DNA of 45,685 nucleotides from Nitrospira sp. (GTDB lineage: Bacteria; Nitrospirota; Nitrospiria; Nitrospirales; Nitrospiraceae). The stretch is taken from positions 1-45,685 of the forward strand of contig JADYYH010000070.1 of NCBI GenBank assembly GCA_020853775.1, written 5' to 3'. Position numbers and translations under genes: made by a program. The notes beneath the pieces are model-generated. The model saw only the letters and a list, made by a program, of their open reading frames with translations, was not told the origin of the DNA and searched no databases. Positions 7,551-15,654 of the stretch are shown piece by piece. Position 1 is the stretch's first letter, and each line of letters starts with the position of its first letter.

Positions 7551-8273
7551 ATGAGGCATGTGTGGATGGCTGGGCTTGCGCTGATGAGCGCGATGGCCGT
7601 CAGCGGGTGCGTAAGTGACAAGAAATATCATGAGGCGCTTGCCGATGCCGATGCCACCAGGGGTGAACTGGAGCGCGCGCGAGCGCAGAAAAATGCCCTG
7701 GAGCAACAGGTCAAGACCTTGAAGGATTTGAACGCCAAGTTCGGATCCGAAAGCCAGATTGCGCGCGATGAGCTTCAACGGATCCAGCACGGGCGTGATA
7801 AAGAGCGCGATACCATCGACGTCAGGACCAAGGAACTGGAAGACAAGGTCAAGCAGCTGAGCGCGCAAAACCGAAGCGTCAAGCAGGAGTATGAAGAAGC
7901 CCGCCGGCACAATGAACAATTGAAGTCATTGGTCGCGCGGTATCAGAAAGAGATGAAGGAACGGTCGCGATCCCTGTCATCGGGGATGGAATCTCCGGCC
8001 TTGACCGCGCCGCTTGGAGGCGGTGGTTCTGCTTCCCCGAAGGCCGCACCTGCGCCGTCCCCCTTCGATGCGGCGGCACCGGCTGCGCCGCTGCTGAACA
8101 TCAACAAGGCGCCGTCTGCGGATCTCGTGCTCACGCTCGGGATTACGCAGGATGTGGCTGACCGCATCGTCAGCAACCGTCCCTATCGCGTCAAAGGCGA
8201 GCTCGTCGCGAAGAATGTCGTGACCAAGGACGTCTTCGACGACATCAAGGATCGCATTACCGTCAGCCCCTAA
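7551..8273 (+). CDS. Lipoprotein with coiled coil and ComEA-like helix-hairpin-helix C-terminus
   Basis: A 240-residue predicted lipoprotein. The signal peptide ends in a lipobox (AVSGC, Cys at about residue 20). Residues 25-140 are strongly charged and heptad-like (EALADADATRGELERARAQ and following), predicting a long coiled coil. A Pro/Ala-rich linker then leads to a C-terminal segment of about 65 residues that starts LLNINKAPSADLV and continues with a second helix and KDVFDDIKDRITV. This pattern resembles the helix-hairpin-helix domain of ComEA. In ComEA that domain binds DNA; whether this one does is unknown, since the hairpin glycines are only partly kept. It is monocistronic, with its own promoter and terminator. 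Confidence 0.7.
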   Translation: MRHVWMAGLALMSAMAVSGCVSDKKYHEALADADATRGELERARAQKNALEQQVKTLKDLNAKFGSESQIARDELQRIQHGRDKERDTIDVRTKELEDKVKQLSAQNRSVKQEYEEARRHNEQLKSLVARYQKEMKERSRSLSSGMESPALTAPLGGGGSASPKAAPAPSPFDAAAPAAPLLNINKAPSADLVLTLGITQDVADRIVSNRPYRVKGELVAKNVVTKDVFDDIKDRITVSP

Positions 8274-8314
8274 TTGGCTCCACACAGGTCCGCTGCCGGT
8301 GGACACTCTGAACG

Positions 8315-8354
8315 AACGGCCGTTTGCCTCTCCGGCAAACGGCCGTTGTCTTTT
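8315..8354 (+). terminator. Strong intrinsic terminator
   Basis: A perfect 14-bp stem (AACGGCCGTTTGCC at 8315-8328 pairing with 8334-8347) closes a five-base loop and is followed by GTCTTTT at 8348-8354. It lies about 40 bases after the lipoprotein stop codon and isolates that gene from the efflux operon. Confidence 0.9.
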
Positions 8355-8416
8355 GTCCCGCCGTCCCACATGAGGTCCACGCGCGGGGCTCTGCCTGACA
8401 TCGTGAAATTGTTTTC

Positions 8417-8425
8417 TGCTAGAAT
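8417..8425 (+). promoter_or_regulatory. Extended -10 promoter of the MacAB-like operon
   Basis: TGCTAGAAT at 8417-8425 is an extended -10 element (TGn plus TAGAAT). A weak CTGACA-like box lies 19 bases upstream. Transcription would begin near 8432, leaving a leader of roughly 30 bases with a GAGGA ribosome site before the ATG at 8461. Confidence 0.5.
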
Positions 8426-8460
8426 GCCGGACAGTACTTGGCGAAGAGGAACGCCTGTTC

Positions 8461-9738
8461 ATGCGCCGTGTCAGTATCATTGTCGGGGTGCTGCTGCTCG
8501 GCCTGGCCATCGCCGGGTACGTATTTTTCAACGGTGAGCGGAAAGCCCCTATCCGCTACCGTACGGTGCCGGTCGAGCGTGGCACCGTCGTCTCGCTGGT
8601 CACCGCCACGGGCACGATCAATCCCATTACAACGGTCCAGGTCGGAAGCCAGGTCTCGGGCATGATCGAGAGCCTGCATGCGGATTTCAATTCCAAGGTA
8701 AAGGCGAATCAAGTCGTCGCCCGCATCGATCCCTTCCCCTATCAGGCCAGGCGCGATCAGGCCGTCGCCAGTCTCGCGAATGCCAAGGCCGCGTTTGAGA
8801 AGGCGCGGATCGATCTTGCTCAGCGGCGGCGCGAACTGGATCGAGCCAAGTCGCTCATCGGCCAACAGTTTATCTCGCAGAATGAAGTCGATGTGGCATT
8901 GACGGCTTCCGAGGGGGCCGTCGCGCAGCTGAAAGTGACCGAAGCCGCCGTCAAGCAGGCGGAAGCCATGTTGCAAGCGGCCGAGTTGGATCTCAAGTAT
9001 ACGGTGATTCGTTCACCGGTCGACGGGGTGGTGATTTCTCGGTTGGTCGAGGTCGGCCAGCGTATTTCCGCCAGCTTCTCTATCCCGACCCTGTTTCTGA
9101 TTGCAGAAGATGTGACCAAGATGCAGGTCGATACCAATGTGAGTGAAGCCGACATCGGCGGCATTGTCGACGGCAAAGCCGCATCCTTCACGGTCGATGC
9201 CTATCCCGGAGAAGCCTTTCAGGGACGGGTCCGTCAGGTTCGCAATGCGCCGATCAATATTCAGAACGTCGTGACCTACGACGTTGTGGTGGAATTCGAG
9301 AATCCGGCGTTTCGTCTGAAGCCGGGTATGACGGCGAATGTCTCCATCGTCGTCAACAAGCGTGACGATGTGCTGAAGGTCCCGAACGCGGCCCTTCGCT
9401 TCGTGCCTCCCAAGGTGGTTCGAGACGAAAGGGGAGAGGCCGGGTCGAAGAGCAATGGAGACAGCGGAGGCAAGAGGCCAGCGGCCGGAACTGCTGATCC
9501 AGTGAACCGGCAGTGGGGAGTCTGGAAGCTGGATGCTGCGGGAGAATTGGAACGCATTCCTGTTGAGATGGGCATATCGGACCGATCATACGTCGAGATT
9601 ATGGCTGCGGGAATCCAGGAGGGGGATCAGGTTGTGACCGGAATTGAGTCTCCGCGCGGCGAGCGAAAAGGCGGAGACCTTCCACCGGGCTTCGGCGGCG
9701 GGCAACAGCGTGGCGGGCGGCGGGATCGCGGGATCTAG
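8461..9738 (+). CDS. MacA-like periplasmic adaptor of a tripartite ABC efflux pump
   Basis: A 425-residue membrane fusion protein (HlyD/RND adaptor family). It has an N-terminal membrane anchor (VSIIVGVLLLGLAIAGYVFF), a first lipoyl half (TGTINPITTVQVGSQVSG), a coiled-coil hairpin at about residues 95-175, the second lipoyl half (YTVIRSPVDGVVISR), a beta-barrel and a membrane-proximal domain. The Gly-rich, Arg-rich tail (PPGFGGGQQRGGRRDR) is longer than usual and looks disordered. It would link the inner-membrane ATPase/permease encoded next to it to a TolC-type channel, which is not in the window. The substrate cannot be told from sequence; macrolides should not be assumed. Confidence 0.88.
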   Translation: MRRVSIIVGVLLLGLAIAGYVFFNGERKAPIRYRTVPVERGTVVSLVTATGTINPITTVQVGSQVSGMIESLHADFNSKVKANQVVARIDPFPYQARRDQAVASLANAKAAFEKARIDLAQRRRELDRAKSLIGQQFISQNEVDVALTASEGAVAQLKVTEAAVKQAEAMLQAAELDLKYTVIRSPVDGVVISRLVEVGQRISASFSIPTLFLIAEDVTKMQVDTNVSEADIGGIVDGKAASFTVDAYPGEAFQGRVRQVRNAPINIQNVVTYDVVVEFENPAFRLKPGMTANVSIVVNKRDDVLKVPNAALRFVPPKVVRDERGEAGSKSNGDSGGKRPAAGTADPVNRQWGVWKLDAAGELERIPVEMGISDRSYVEIMAAGIQEGDQVVTGIESPRGERKGGDLPPGFGGGQQRGGRRDRGI

Positions 9739-9845
9739 CGTTGGCGGAACTGTCACTCGAGCCATGGCATCGACGTACGCGGTCCCATCGCGCGAAACTC
9801 GTCCAGCGGATAAGCAGGTGCAGAAATTTTTCTGTGTGAGGCACT

Positions 9846-10556
9846 GTGGCTCCCTTGATCGTCTGCGAAGACCTCTGGAAGATTTATCGCATCGGTGATG
9901 TCGAAGTGCAGGCGCTGCGCGGCGTCAATCTGACGATTGAGCGCGGCGAGTTTGTCGCGATCATGGGCACGTCAGGATCTGGCAAGTCCACATTGATGAA
10001 CCTGCTGGGGTGCTTGGACCAGCCGTCCCGAGGCCGTTATCAACTGGATGGATTGGATGTGAGTACGGCCAAGCCAGACCTCCTGGCGGACCTTCGCAAT
10101 CGCCAGATCGGATTCGTCTTTCAGAACTTCAATCTCATCCCACGGACCAGTGCGTTGGAAAATGCGCAATTGCCGCTGTTTTATCGCGGGGGCTCGATCA
10201 AGGAACAGCGCCGGCAGGCGGCCGCCGCGCTCCAGCGAGTCGGATTGGCGGGGCGGGAGCAACATTATCCTGCGCAGCTTTCCGGCGGCCAGCAGCAGCG
10301 CGTGGCCATTGCCAGGGCATTGGTCGGAGCCCCGTCCATTCTATTTGCCGACGAACCGACCGGGAATCTCGACACCGTGTCGAGCCGTGAAATTATGGAC
10401 ATTCTCGAACAGCTCAATCGGGACGATGGCATCACGATTATTCTCGTGACCCATGAGCCTGATATCGCCGCCTATGCGTCCCGCGAACTCGTCATGAAAG
10501 ACGGGCAGATCGTGCAGGATGTCCGGCGTGCGCCTCACCTCTCCGGTGTCACCTAG
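9846..10556 (+). CDS. MacB-like ABC transporter ATP-binding protein
   Basis: A 236-residue ATPase of the MacB/LolD class. Visible motifs are Walker A GTSGSGKST, Q-loop FVFQNFNLIPR, signature [14 protein letters not shown], Walker [13 protein letters not shown] and the H-loop LVTHEPD. The GTG at 9846 follows a GAGG ribosome site with a short gap of four bases. In E. coli MacB the ATPase and permease are one protein; here the permease is a separate gene that begins eight bases after this stop. The 107 bases between the adaptor gene and this one hold no gene I can support. Confidence 0.9.
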   Translation: MAPLIVCEDLWKIYRIGDVEVQALRGVNLTIERGEFVAIMGTSGSGKSTLMNLLGCLDQPSRGRYQLDGLDVSTAKPDLLADLRNRQIGFVFQNFNLIPRTSALENAQLPLFYRGGSIKEQRRQAAAALQRVGLAGREQHYPAQLSGGQQQRVAIARALVGAPSILFADEPTGNLDTVSSREIMDILEQLNRDDGITIILVTHEPDIAAYASRELVMKDGQIVQDVRRAPHLSGVT

Positions 10557-10563
10557 GCTCCCG

Positions 10564-11799
10564 ATGTCGGCCTTCGTTCTGCTCACCGTCATGACTGCCT
10601 TGCGGATCCTGAGCCGGAACCGGCTGCGGGCCGGTCTTACGATGCTCGGCATTGTCATCGGCGTGGGGGCGGTGATTGCCATGGTCAGCATCGGGCAGGG
10701 GGCCAGGGCAGCGGTTCAGGCCCAGGTGGCGAGCATGGGGACGAACGTCATCGTCATCATGCCTGGATCCACGACGGTCAGCGGGGTACGAGGCGGGCAG
10801 GGCGGAGCGGTGACGTTGACGATCAACGATGCGACCGAGTTGAAAAAGCGGAGCCCGCTGTTATCCGACACCGGCTGGGCGAAGCGCGATGTCATGCAAA
10901 TCGTCAACGGGAACCGGAACTGGAATGGGCCCGTCAACGGCGTCTCGCCGAGTTATCTCACGATCCGCGATTGGTCGTTTACGAGTGGGGGACCCTTTAC
11001 CGAGGCAGATATGGAGAGCGCCGCTCGCGTGGCGTTGATCGGCCAAACCACGTTGGAAAATTTGTTTGATCCTGGCGAAGAGGCGATGGGGGCGACGATT
11101 CGTATCAAGAATGTGCCGTTTCAGATCGTCGGGGTGTTGGCGCCGAAGGGGCAGTCGGCTCAGGGCACGGATCAAGACGACGTGATGTTCATCCCCTTTA
11201 CCACTGGGGAGCGGAAGGTATTCGGCAGCCAGTTCCTCGGGTCGGTCGGGGCCCTCTTCGCGTCCACCGACCAGAGCGCTGACCTGCCTGAGGCCGTTGA
11301 GCATATTCGGGAGACCTTGCGAGCCCGGCACAGACTGGGGCCGGACCAGGCGGATGATTTTACGATCCGGACGCAGGTCGATATCGGGAAAGTCCAAGAG
11401 AGTACGAGTCAAACCCTGACGGTCATGCTGTTTGCCATCGCGTCCGTGTCCCTCCTGGTCGGTGGCATCGGAATTATGAACATTTTGCTGGTGTCGGTCA
11501 CCGAGCGGACGAAGGAAATCGGCGTCCGTATGGCGGTCGGCGCGAAACGTATCCACATACTGACCCAATTCCTGATCGAAGCCATGACGCTGAGTCTATT
11601 CGGCGGCCTGATCGGTGTAATAGTGGGTATCGTCGGCGCTCAGCTGACGACCCTGATTGCTGGCTGGCCGACGATGATTTCAGCCGAGGCTATTCTGACG
11701 GCGTTTCTGTTCTCCCTGGCGGTCGGACTTTTTTTCGGACTGTACCCGGCGAATAAAGCTGCGCGCCTCAACCCGATCGAAGCGCTCCGCTACGAATAG
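10564..11799 (+). CDS. MacB-like ABC transporter permease
   Basis: A 411-residue four-span permease. The first span is at about residues 20-42 (RAGLTMLGIVIGVGAVIAMV), followed by a large periplasmic MacB_PCD domain (about residues 45-280) and a C-terminal FtsX domain with three spans, ending in the typical NKAARLNPIEALRYE. The ATG at 10564 is chosen because it lies after the ATPase stop; the open frame also has a start at 10519 inside the ATPase gene. With the two preceding genes it should form a mechanotransmission-type exporter that drives periplasmic substrates out through a TolC-like channel. Confidence 0.9.
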   Translation: MSAFVLLTVMTALRILSRNRLRAGLTMLGIVIGVGAVIAMVSIGQGARAAVQAQVASMGTNVIVIMPGSTTVSGVRGGQGGAVTLTINDATELKKRSPLLSDTGWAKRDVMQIVNGNRNWNGPVNGVSPSYLTIRDWSFTSGGPFTEADMESAARVALIGQTTLENLFDPGEEAMGATIRIKNVPFQIVGVLAPKGQSAQGTDQDDVMFIPFTTGERKVFGSQFLGSVGALFASTDQSADLPEAVEHIRETLRARHRLGPDQADDFTIRTQVDIGKVQESTSQTLTVMLFAIASVSLLVGGIGIMNILLVSVTERTKEIGVRMAVGAKRIHILTQFLIEAMTLSLFGGLIGVIVGIVGAQLTTLIAGWPTMISAEAILTAFLFSLAVGLFFGLYPANKAARLNPIEALRYE

Positions 11800-11871
11800 G
11801 CCTTCAGGGCAGCGGCGCGTGGTTCAGCTGTCCTGGCATCGCAATGCGGTGATGGACGCTTGGGGACGAGA

Positions 11872-13110
11872 TCAGTGATACGCTCGTTCAAACTCTTCCG
11901 GGATGGTGCCGAGGACCGAACGGACGCCGCGCGGAGGGGCCCGCTCATCCTGATTGGCGAGGTCGATCACGAGGGGGACGATATAAGGCTCACCCGATGG
12001 ATCGTGCGTGATCGTGACGATGGGCTGGTGGAGTTTCCCTGCATTGATGACGGAGACGATGGCGCGCTCACCGGTCGTCAGTTGGACATAGCTGTAAACC
12101 GGATAGATGCCCATCACTTTCACGAACAGTGAGATCAGCCGGCTCTCGTACCGGCCTTCCTGTCCTTCCTGATACAGCCGCTGGAGCGATTGATGCGGGG
12201 TCAGCGGCGAGGCTCCGCCGAAGCCCGTCAACAATTCGTCGTAGCGGTCCGTCACCATCACAATCCGGGTCATATCCGAGGTGAACGCGCTGCCTGCTTC
12301 AAGAGGGAACCCGCTGCCATTCAGGTAGGCATGATGCTCCGCGAGAATTTGTTCCACCTGCGGTGTGAATCCGCCCCGGCGCTCCAAGAGAATGGCTCCT
12401 TCACGGGCGTGGGCCTCATAGGTCCGTCGGTTCTGCTCCGAGAGCGTGGTTGACGTGTCGTGAATGCGCCGGAGAATTGCCGGGGGTATCTGCAGCAGTC
12501 CGATGTCATGCAGCAGGGCGCCGGTGGCCAACTCTTGTATTGCCAACAAATTGTAGTCAGCCGCATGGGCGAGGATCATCGAGAAGCTGCATGTCGCGAG
12601 CGAATGCTGACTGATCGGCGCATTGGCATCCCGCCCTTGCGTGAACACCATAAACAACGCGTGAGTATTGAGGGTTTGCGCCACGGCGCTGATCGCGTGG
12701 ACGGCGTGACTGGCTTCCTCCGGATCAACACTGCCGGTCTTGGCGATGCGTGAGAAGGTGGACTGGACCGACTCTTCGATCCGGGCGCGCGCCGATCTGG
12801 CGGCCAGCAGTTCTTGCGCCATGGCGGCCAGCGAGCGGATCTCCGATCCTTTTCCTGCCGCCGGAGGGGTAGGAAAAGCCGCGAGAGGGAGCGGGTGTTC
12901 GGCGGGAGCCGTTGGGTCCTGGATGTCCAGCCCGCGTGCCGGATCAATGCTGAGATGCTTGACTCCTGCGCGTCGCAGTTTCTCGATCTGTTCGTCGGTT
13001 CGAATCAAAAACGAATGACGCATGAAGGGGGATCGGAACCAGGCGACGTCGAGTTTGGCGACATGCATGCCGATTCGAAGCGCATCGATTGTAATAGGTC
13101 GGTATGTCAT
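11872..13110 (-). CDS. HD-GYP domain protein with N-terminal DUF3391
   Basis: A 412-residue cytoplasmic protein. Residues 1-60 match DUF3391 (PITIDALRIGMHVAKLD). The HD-GYP domain follows at about residues 150-340, with His201-Asp202 in ALLHDIGL, His259-His260, and the GYP signature as GSGFP at 265-269 (Tyr to Phe). The family hydrolyses cyclic di-GMP, and retained metal-ligand histidines suggest an active enzyme. The last 70 residues form an unassigned domain. No GGDEF protein is in the window. It is 54 bases downstream of the RusA gene on the same strand. Confidence 0.88.
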   Translation of the reverse strand: MTYRPITIDALRIGMHVAKLDVAWFRSPFMRHSFLIRTDEQIEKLRRAGVKHLSIDPARGLDIQDPTAPAEHPLPLAAFPTPPAAGKGSEIRSLAAMAQELLAARSARARIEESVQSTFSRIAKTGSVDPEEASHAVHAISAVAQTLNTHALFMVFTQGRDANAPISQHSLATCSFSMILAHAADYNLLAIQELATGALLHDIGLLQIPPAILRRIHDTSTTLSEQNRRTYEAHAREGAILLERRGGFTPQVEQILAEHHAYLNGSGFPLEAGSAFTSDMTRIVMVTDRYDELLTGFGGASPLTPHQSLQRLYQEGQEGRYESRLISLFVKVMGIYPVYSYVQLTTGERAIVSVINAGKLHQPIVTITHDPSGEPYIVPLVIDLANQDERAPPRGVRSVLGTIPEEFERAYH

Positions 13111-13164
13111 AACGCGTGCTAGCCGCCGGTCGGGCGGGATTCAAGCGGCTCTGATCAGACCATG

Positions 13165-13623
13165 TTATCGATTTCGCCCATAGTCCAGGGGCGAATTGGG
13201 AATCACCGCGATCTGTGCCTTGAGTGAGGCAGGAACAAACGGATCAGGCACCGATGAGGGCGCTACCGATAAGTGGATTTCCATGCGGGGATTGTCGCGA
13301 TCCTGGTGCTTGTAGAGATGTGTTTCGACTACCCGATTGTCGTTCAGGCCCAGCCCCTCGCATAATGCATCCTGCGCGATCTTGAGCCCGCCGTCCGTAT
13401 CCCGTCGCAGCGCAGAGGCGAAGAAAAAATGGATCGAGAGAGAAAGACTCGCCTCCTGCAAGGTCTGTCGCAGGGTAGCACGATGGGGCGATTGGGCAAG
13501 CGCAACCAAAATTTGTTGCCCGACAAAGTCTTTATACGTACGCCCTCTCGCGGAGAGCAGCCGGCGCCCGTTGACCGTGGCGTATTGGTGATTCACGCTG
13601 GGCGGGACGGGCAATGTGAGCAT
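13165..13623 (-). CDS. RusA-family Holliday junction resolvase-like protein
   Basis: A protein of about 152 residues resembling RusA, an endonuclease that resolves Holliday junctions, usually phage-borne. It opens with the family segment LTLPVPPSVNHQYA. The acidic cluster is RRDTDGGLKIAQDAL ... LNDNRVVE, matching the RusA pattern D-x-D ... DAL ... D. The start is uncertain: the frame is open back to 13893, into mraZ, and a GTG about 24 bases further upstream is an alternative. I chose the ATG at 13623 because family members begin just before the LPxPPSxNH segment. The 197 bases between it and mraZ hold nothing else clear. No phage genes are nearby. Confidence 0.72.
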   Translation of the reverse strand: MLTLPVPPSVNHQYATVNGRRLLSARGRTYKDFVGQQILVALAQSPHRATLRQTLQEASLSLSIHFFFASALRRDTDGGLKIAQDALCEGLGLNDNRVVETHLYKHQDRDNPRMEIHLSVAPSSVPDPFVPASLKAQIAVIPNSPLDYGRNR

Positions 13624-13820
13624 GATGGAGTTGATGGTCACGCTCACGCCGGTGCCTGCTGGGATGGGGAACGACAGTGCGCGGCGATTTCTGTTGGACT
13701 GTGTCGGAATGAGCGGTGCTCGTTCCAAAGGTATGGCCTGTTCGGGCAGGGACCTGAAGGACGTGGATCGGACCGTAACGGGGGATTGTCGGGGACGGGA
13801 TGCGCGGCGCAAGGGCCTGC

Positions 13821-14261
13821 CTATAGAAGATTTTGAATCTTGGCCATGTCCTGCTCGGCCCGGTCTTCGTTTCTGGTGAGGTAGCGTCTCCATTCCGAAG
13901 GACCCCAGATCTCCAAGCGATGGTACATCCCCACGAGCACGAGTTCCTGATCCTCATCCATCGGCACGAGTTTGCGGAGGCGGCTGGGAATCAACACCCG
14001 GCCGGCCTTGTCAATATCGGAGGCGCCGGCTTGCGCCATCACATGGTGCATGAACAGGCGGGTCTGATCTTCATCCAGCGTGGCTCTGGTGCGTCCCAAC
14101 ACCTGCTCCCATTCCTTGGCGGAGTACATCCAGAGCGTCTGCTCGGTGTTCTTCAGGAACATGACCTGATTGCCCTCGGCTTGGAATCGCTCGCGAAGCG
14201 GCGAGGGGATCAGGAAGCGTCCCTTTTCATCAACCTTGCAGAGATGTTCTCCGGCGAACAT
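13821..14261 (-). CDS. mraZ: Transcriptional regulator MraZ
   Basis: A 146-residue protein with two SpoVT/AbrB-like halves, each carrying a DxxGRxxIP-type motif: DEKGRFLIPSPLRERF near the N-terminus and DKAGRVLIPSRLRKL around residue 90. MraZ binds upstream of the division and cell wall (dcw) cluster. The ATG at 14261 is preferred to the one at 14282 because a good ribosome site (AGAGGAA) sits six bases ahead of it. Unusually, no rsmH, ftsL or mur gene follows; the next gene on the strand is the RusA-like resolvase. I did not find TGGG-type MraZ boxes in its promoter region. Confidence 0.93.
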   Translation of the reverse strand: MFAGEHLCKVDEKGRFLIPSPLRERFQAEGNQVMFLKNTEQTLWMYSAKEWEQVLGRTRATLDEDQTRLFMHHVMAQAGASDIDKAGRVLIPSRLRKLVPMDEDQELVLVGMYHRLEIWGPSEWRRYLTRNEDRAEQDMAKIQNLL

Positions 14262-14287
14262 GAGCGGTTCCTCTCGTTTCACTGCCG

Positions 14288-14316
14288 ATGGTAGGAGACC
14301 TAGAGAATCCTGTCAA
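14288..14316 (-). promoter_or_regulatory. Sigma70 promoter of mraZ
   Basis: On the minus strand, a consensus TTGACA (14316-14311) is separated by 17 bases from TACCAT (14293-14288), 27 bases upstream of the mraZ ATG. The match and spacing are good and the region is the only gap between fmdB and mraZ. Confidence 0.65.
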
Positions 14317-14338
14317 GAGAATATTCTTACAACGTCCG

Positions 14339-14683
14339 TCAGTCAAAGCCGGTGCTGTCCATTCCCGGCGGGGATGATGGTCCCTCTTCCATCGCCGCAT
14401 CGAGGTCATCGCCCAGGTCTTCACCCATTTCCTGCCCCATTTTCTTCATGAACCGCGCCATGCCCTGGGGATCGTTTTCATCGAGTCCTCTCAGATTGCT
14501 TGGGTCGGAGAGGGCCTCGAGTCGCGCTTCTTCCGATTTGGGCGAGGCGAATCGCGACAGCAGCCGTTCCAGGTCGGCGCTGTGACAATGGGTGCAGGTT
14601 TGCTGCGGAACGGAGTTCGCGTTGAGCACCAATCTGGTGGTGCGTGTTCCGCACTGACGGCAACGATATTCATAGATCGGCAT
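14339..14683 (-). CDS. FmdB-type zinc ribbon protein
   Basis: A 114-residue protein starting with the FmdB/CxxC_CXXC_SSSS signature: PIYEYRCRQCGTRT, then CTHCHSADLERLLSRF. The two CxxC pairs should bind zinc. The remainder is acidic and Met-rich (QGMARFMKKMGQEMGEDLGDD), probably helical and partly disordered. The family is widespread with no settled function. The frame is open far upstream to 15376, but that part is a shadow of comF. The start lies two bases after the comF stop, so the two genes are very likely cotranscribed. Confidence 0.85.
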   Translation of the reverse strand: MPIYEYRCRQCGTRTTRLVLNANSVPQQTCTHCHSADLERLLSRFASPKSEEARLEALSDPSNLRGLDENDPQGMARFMKKMGQEMGEDLGDDLDAAMEEGPSSPPGMDSTGFD

Positions 14684-14685
14684 GG

Positions 14686-15483
14686 TTAGACTCGCTGGAG
14701 GTGTCCTTGGTTGAGGGCTGACGGTGGCAGCCAGGTGTCCGGCACCGTTCCCGCCTCGACGGAACGCGCCAAGGCGAGGACGGCGACCTGTGTGGCTCCG
14801 GCTTTGAGCAAGACTCTGGCGCATTCGCTCGCCGTGGTACCGGTGGTGAATACGTCGTCGACGAGGAGGATTCGGGCGCCGGCGATGTCCTGAGGCGACC
14901 GTACGGCAAAGGCCTTGCGGAGGTTGTGCAGACGCGCCGCGCGCGGAAGCGAGATTTGCGGGTCGGTATCGACGGTGCGAATCAGGTTTCGATAGGAGAC
15001 CGCTAGCCCAAGAGCGGGGCCGATGCGATCGGCGAGGAGGAGGGACTGATTGAACTCCCGCCGCCGGAGTCGGTTGGGGTGCAGCGGGATCGGCATCAGG
15101 ATATCGAACTCCAGGCGGTCGGGGAGCGTCCTGATGAGTAAGGCGCCCAATGCGTCCGCCAGCGCAATCTTTCCCCGATATTTGAAGAGGGCAATGGCAT
15201 CCTGAAGGGGCGAACAGTAGGCATAGGGAGCCCAGACCCGGGAGTACTGCGGTTCGCGCGTGCGACAGTCGTGGCACTCGTGTGTCGGGCTGTAGCTGAG
15301 GGCCGAGGGTGAAGCAAACGGCCGATGACACCGTGGGCATGAGGGGCCGCGCAACGGACGAATCATGTCCCAGCACCGGCGGCAGAAAAACGGCACCGGA
15401 TCATCAGCGAGGGGCTGTGCACAGGTGGTGCAGTCCATCGGAAGCAGCAGGCGCGAGGCCTGCCTGAACAGGTCCATGATCAT
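14686..15483 (-). CDS. comF: ComF family phosphoribosyltransferase-like protein
   Basis: A protein of about 265 residues. The N-terminal double zinc ribbon has CTTC, CRRC and CPRCHRPF, plus a further CHDC pair. The C-terminal PRT domain carries the PRPP loop ILLVDDVFTTGTTASEC. In competent bacteria ComF is needed for uptake or processing of single-stranded DNA; in others the role is unclear. The start at 15483 (alternative 15477) is chosen because the upstream TTG at 15564 lies within a probable -35 box. The ComEA-like lipoprotein at 7551 is the only other competence-type feature here, and no pilus or ComEC gene is present. Confidence 0.85.
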   Translation of the reverse strand: MIMDLFRQASRLLLPMDCTTCAQPLADDPVPFFCRRCWDMIRPLRGPSCPRCHRPFASPSALSYSPTHECHDCRTREPQYSRVWAPYAYCSPLQDAIALFKYRGKIALADALGALLIRTLPDRLEFDILMPIPLHPNRLRRREFNQSLLLADRIGPALGLAVSYRNLIRTVDTDPQISLPRAARLHNLRKAFAVRSPQDIAGARILLVDDVFTTGTTASECARVLLKAGATQVAVLALARSVEAGTVPDTWLPPSALNQGHLQRV

Positions 15484-15534
15484 TGGCGAAGACGTCTCAT
15501 CGAGGTGTGAGTCGGGGCCCGTCGAGCGGATGGG

Positions 15535-15564
15535 ATTGTGTAAGGAACTCTCCCGGCCTGTCAA
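15535..15564 (-). promoter_or_regulatory. Putative sigma70 promoter of comF-fmdB
   Basis: Minus strand TTGACA (15564-15559), 18-base spacer, CACAAT (15540-15535). The predicted start near 15528 leaves a leader of about 45 bases before the comF ATG at 15483, and argues against translation from the upstream TTG. Confidence 0.45.
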
Positions 15565-15566
15565 GG

Positions 15567-15596
15567 TTGTGGCCTCTCAAGGGGGTGTGATATAGG
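15567..15596 (+). promoter_or_regulatory. Putative promoter of the LolD-like ATPase gene
   Basis: Plus strand TTGTGG (15567-15572), 18-base spacer, TATAGG (15591-15596) with an upstream TGA that makes it an extended -10. It is back to back with the comF promoter in the 171-base divergent region, only two bases separating the two -35 boxes, so the promoters may interfere. Confidence 0.4.
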
Positions 15597-15654
15597 ACCG
15601 TTCGGCCTGCATCGGGGTGATGGCCTCGCTTCGGCAGGATTCGGGCGGCTTACC

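Noticed and set aside
8461..11799. Macrolide resistance locus
   Set aside because: MacAB-like pumps export many substrates, and nothing in the sequence specifies macrolides.
14684..15376. Long upstream extension of the FmdB-like frame
   Set aside because: It overlaps comF in another frame and is Pro/Arg/Ser-rich, as expected of a shadow; FmdB proteins begin PIYEY, which is at 14683.
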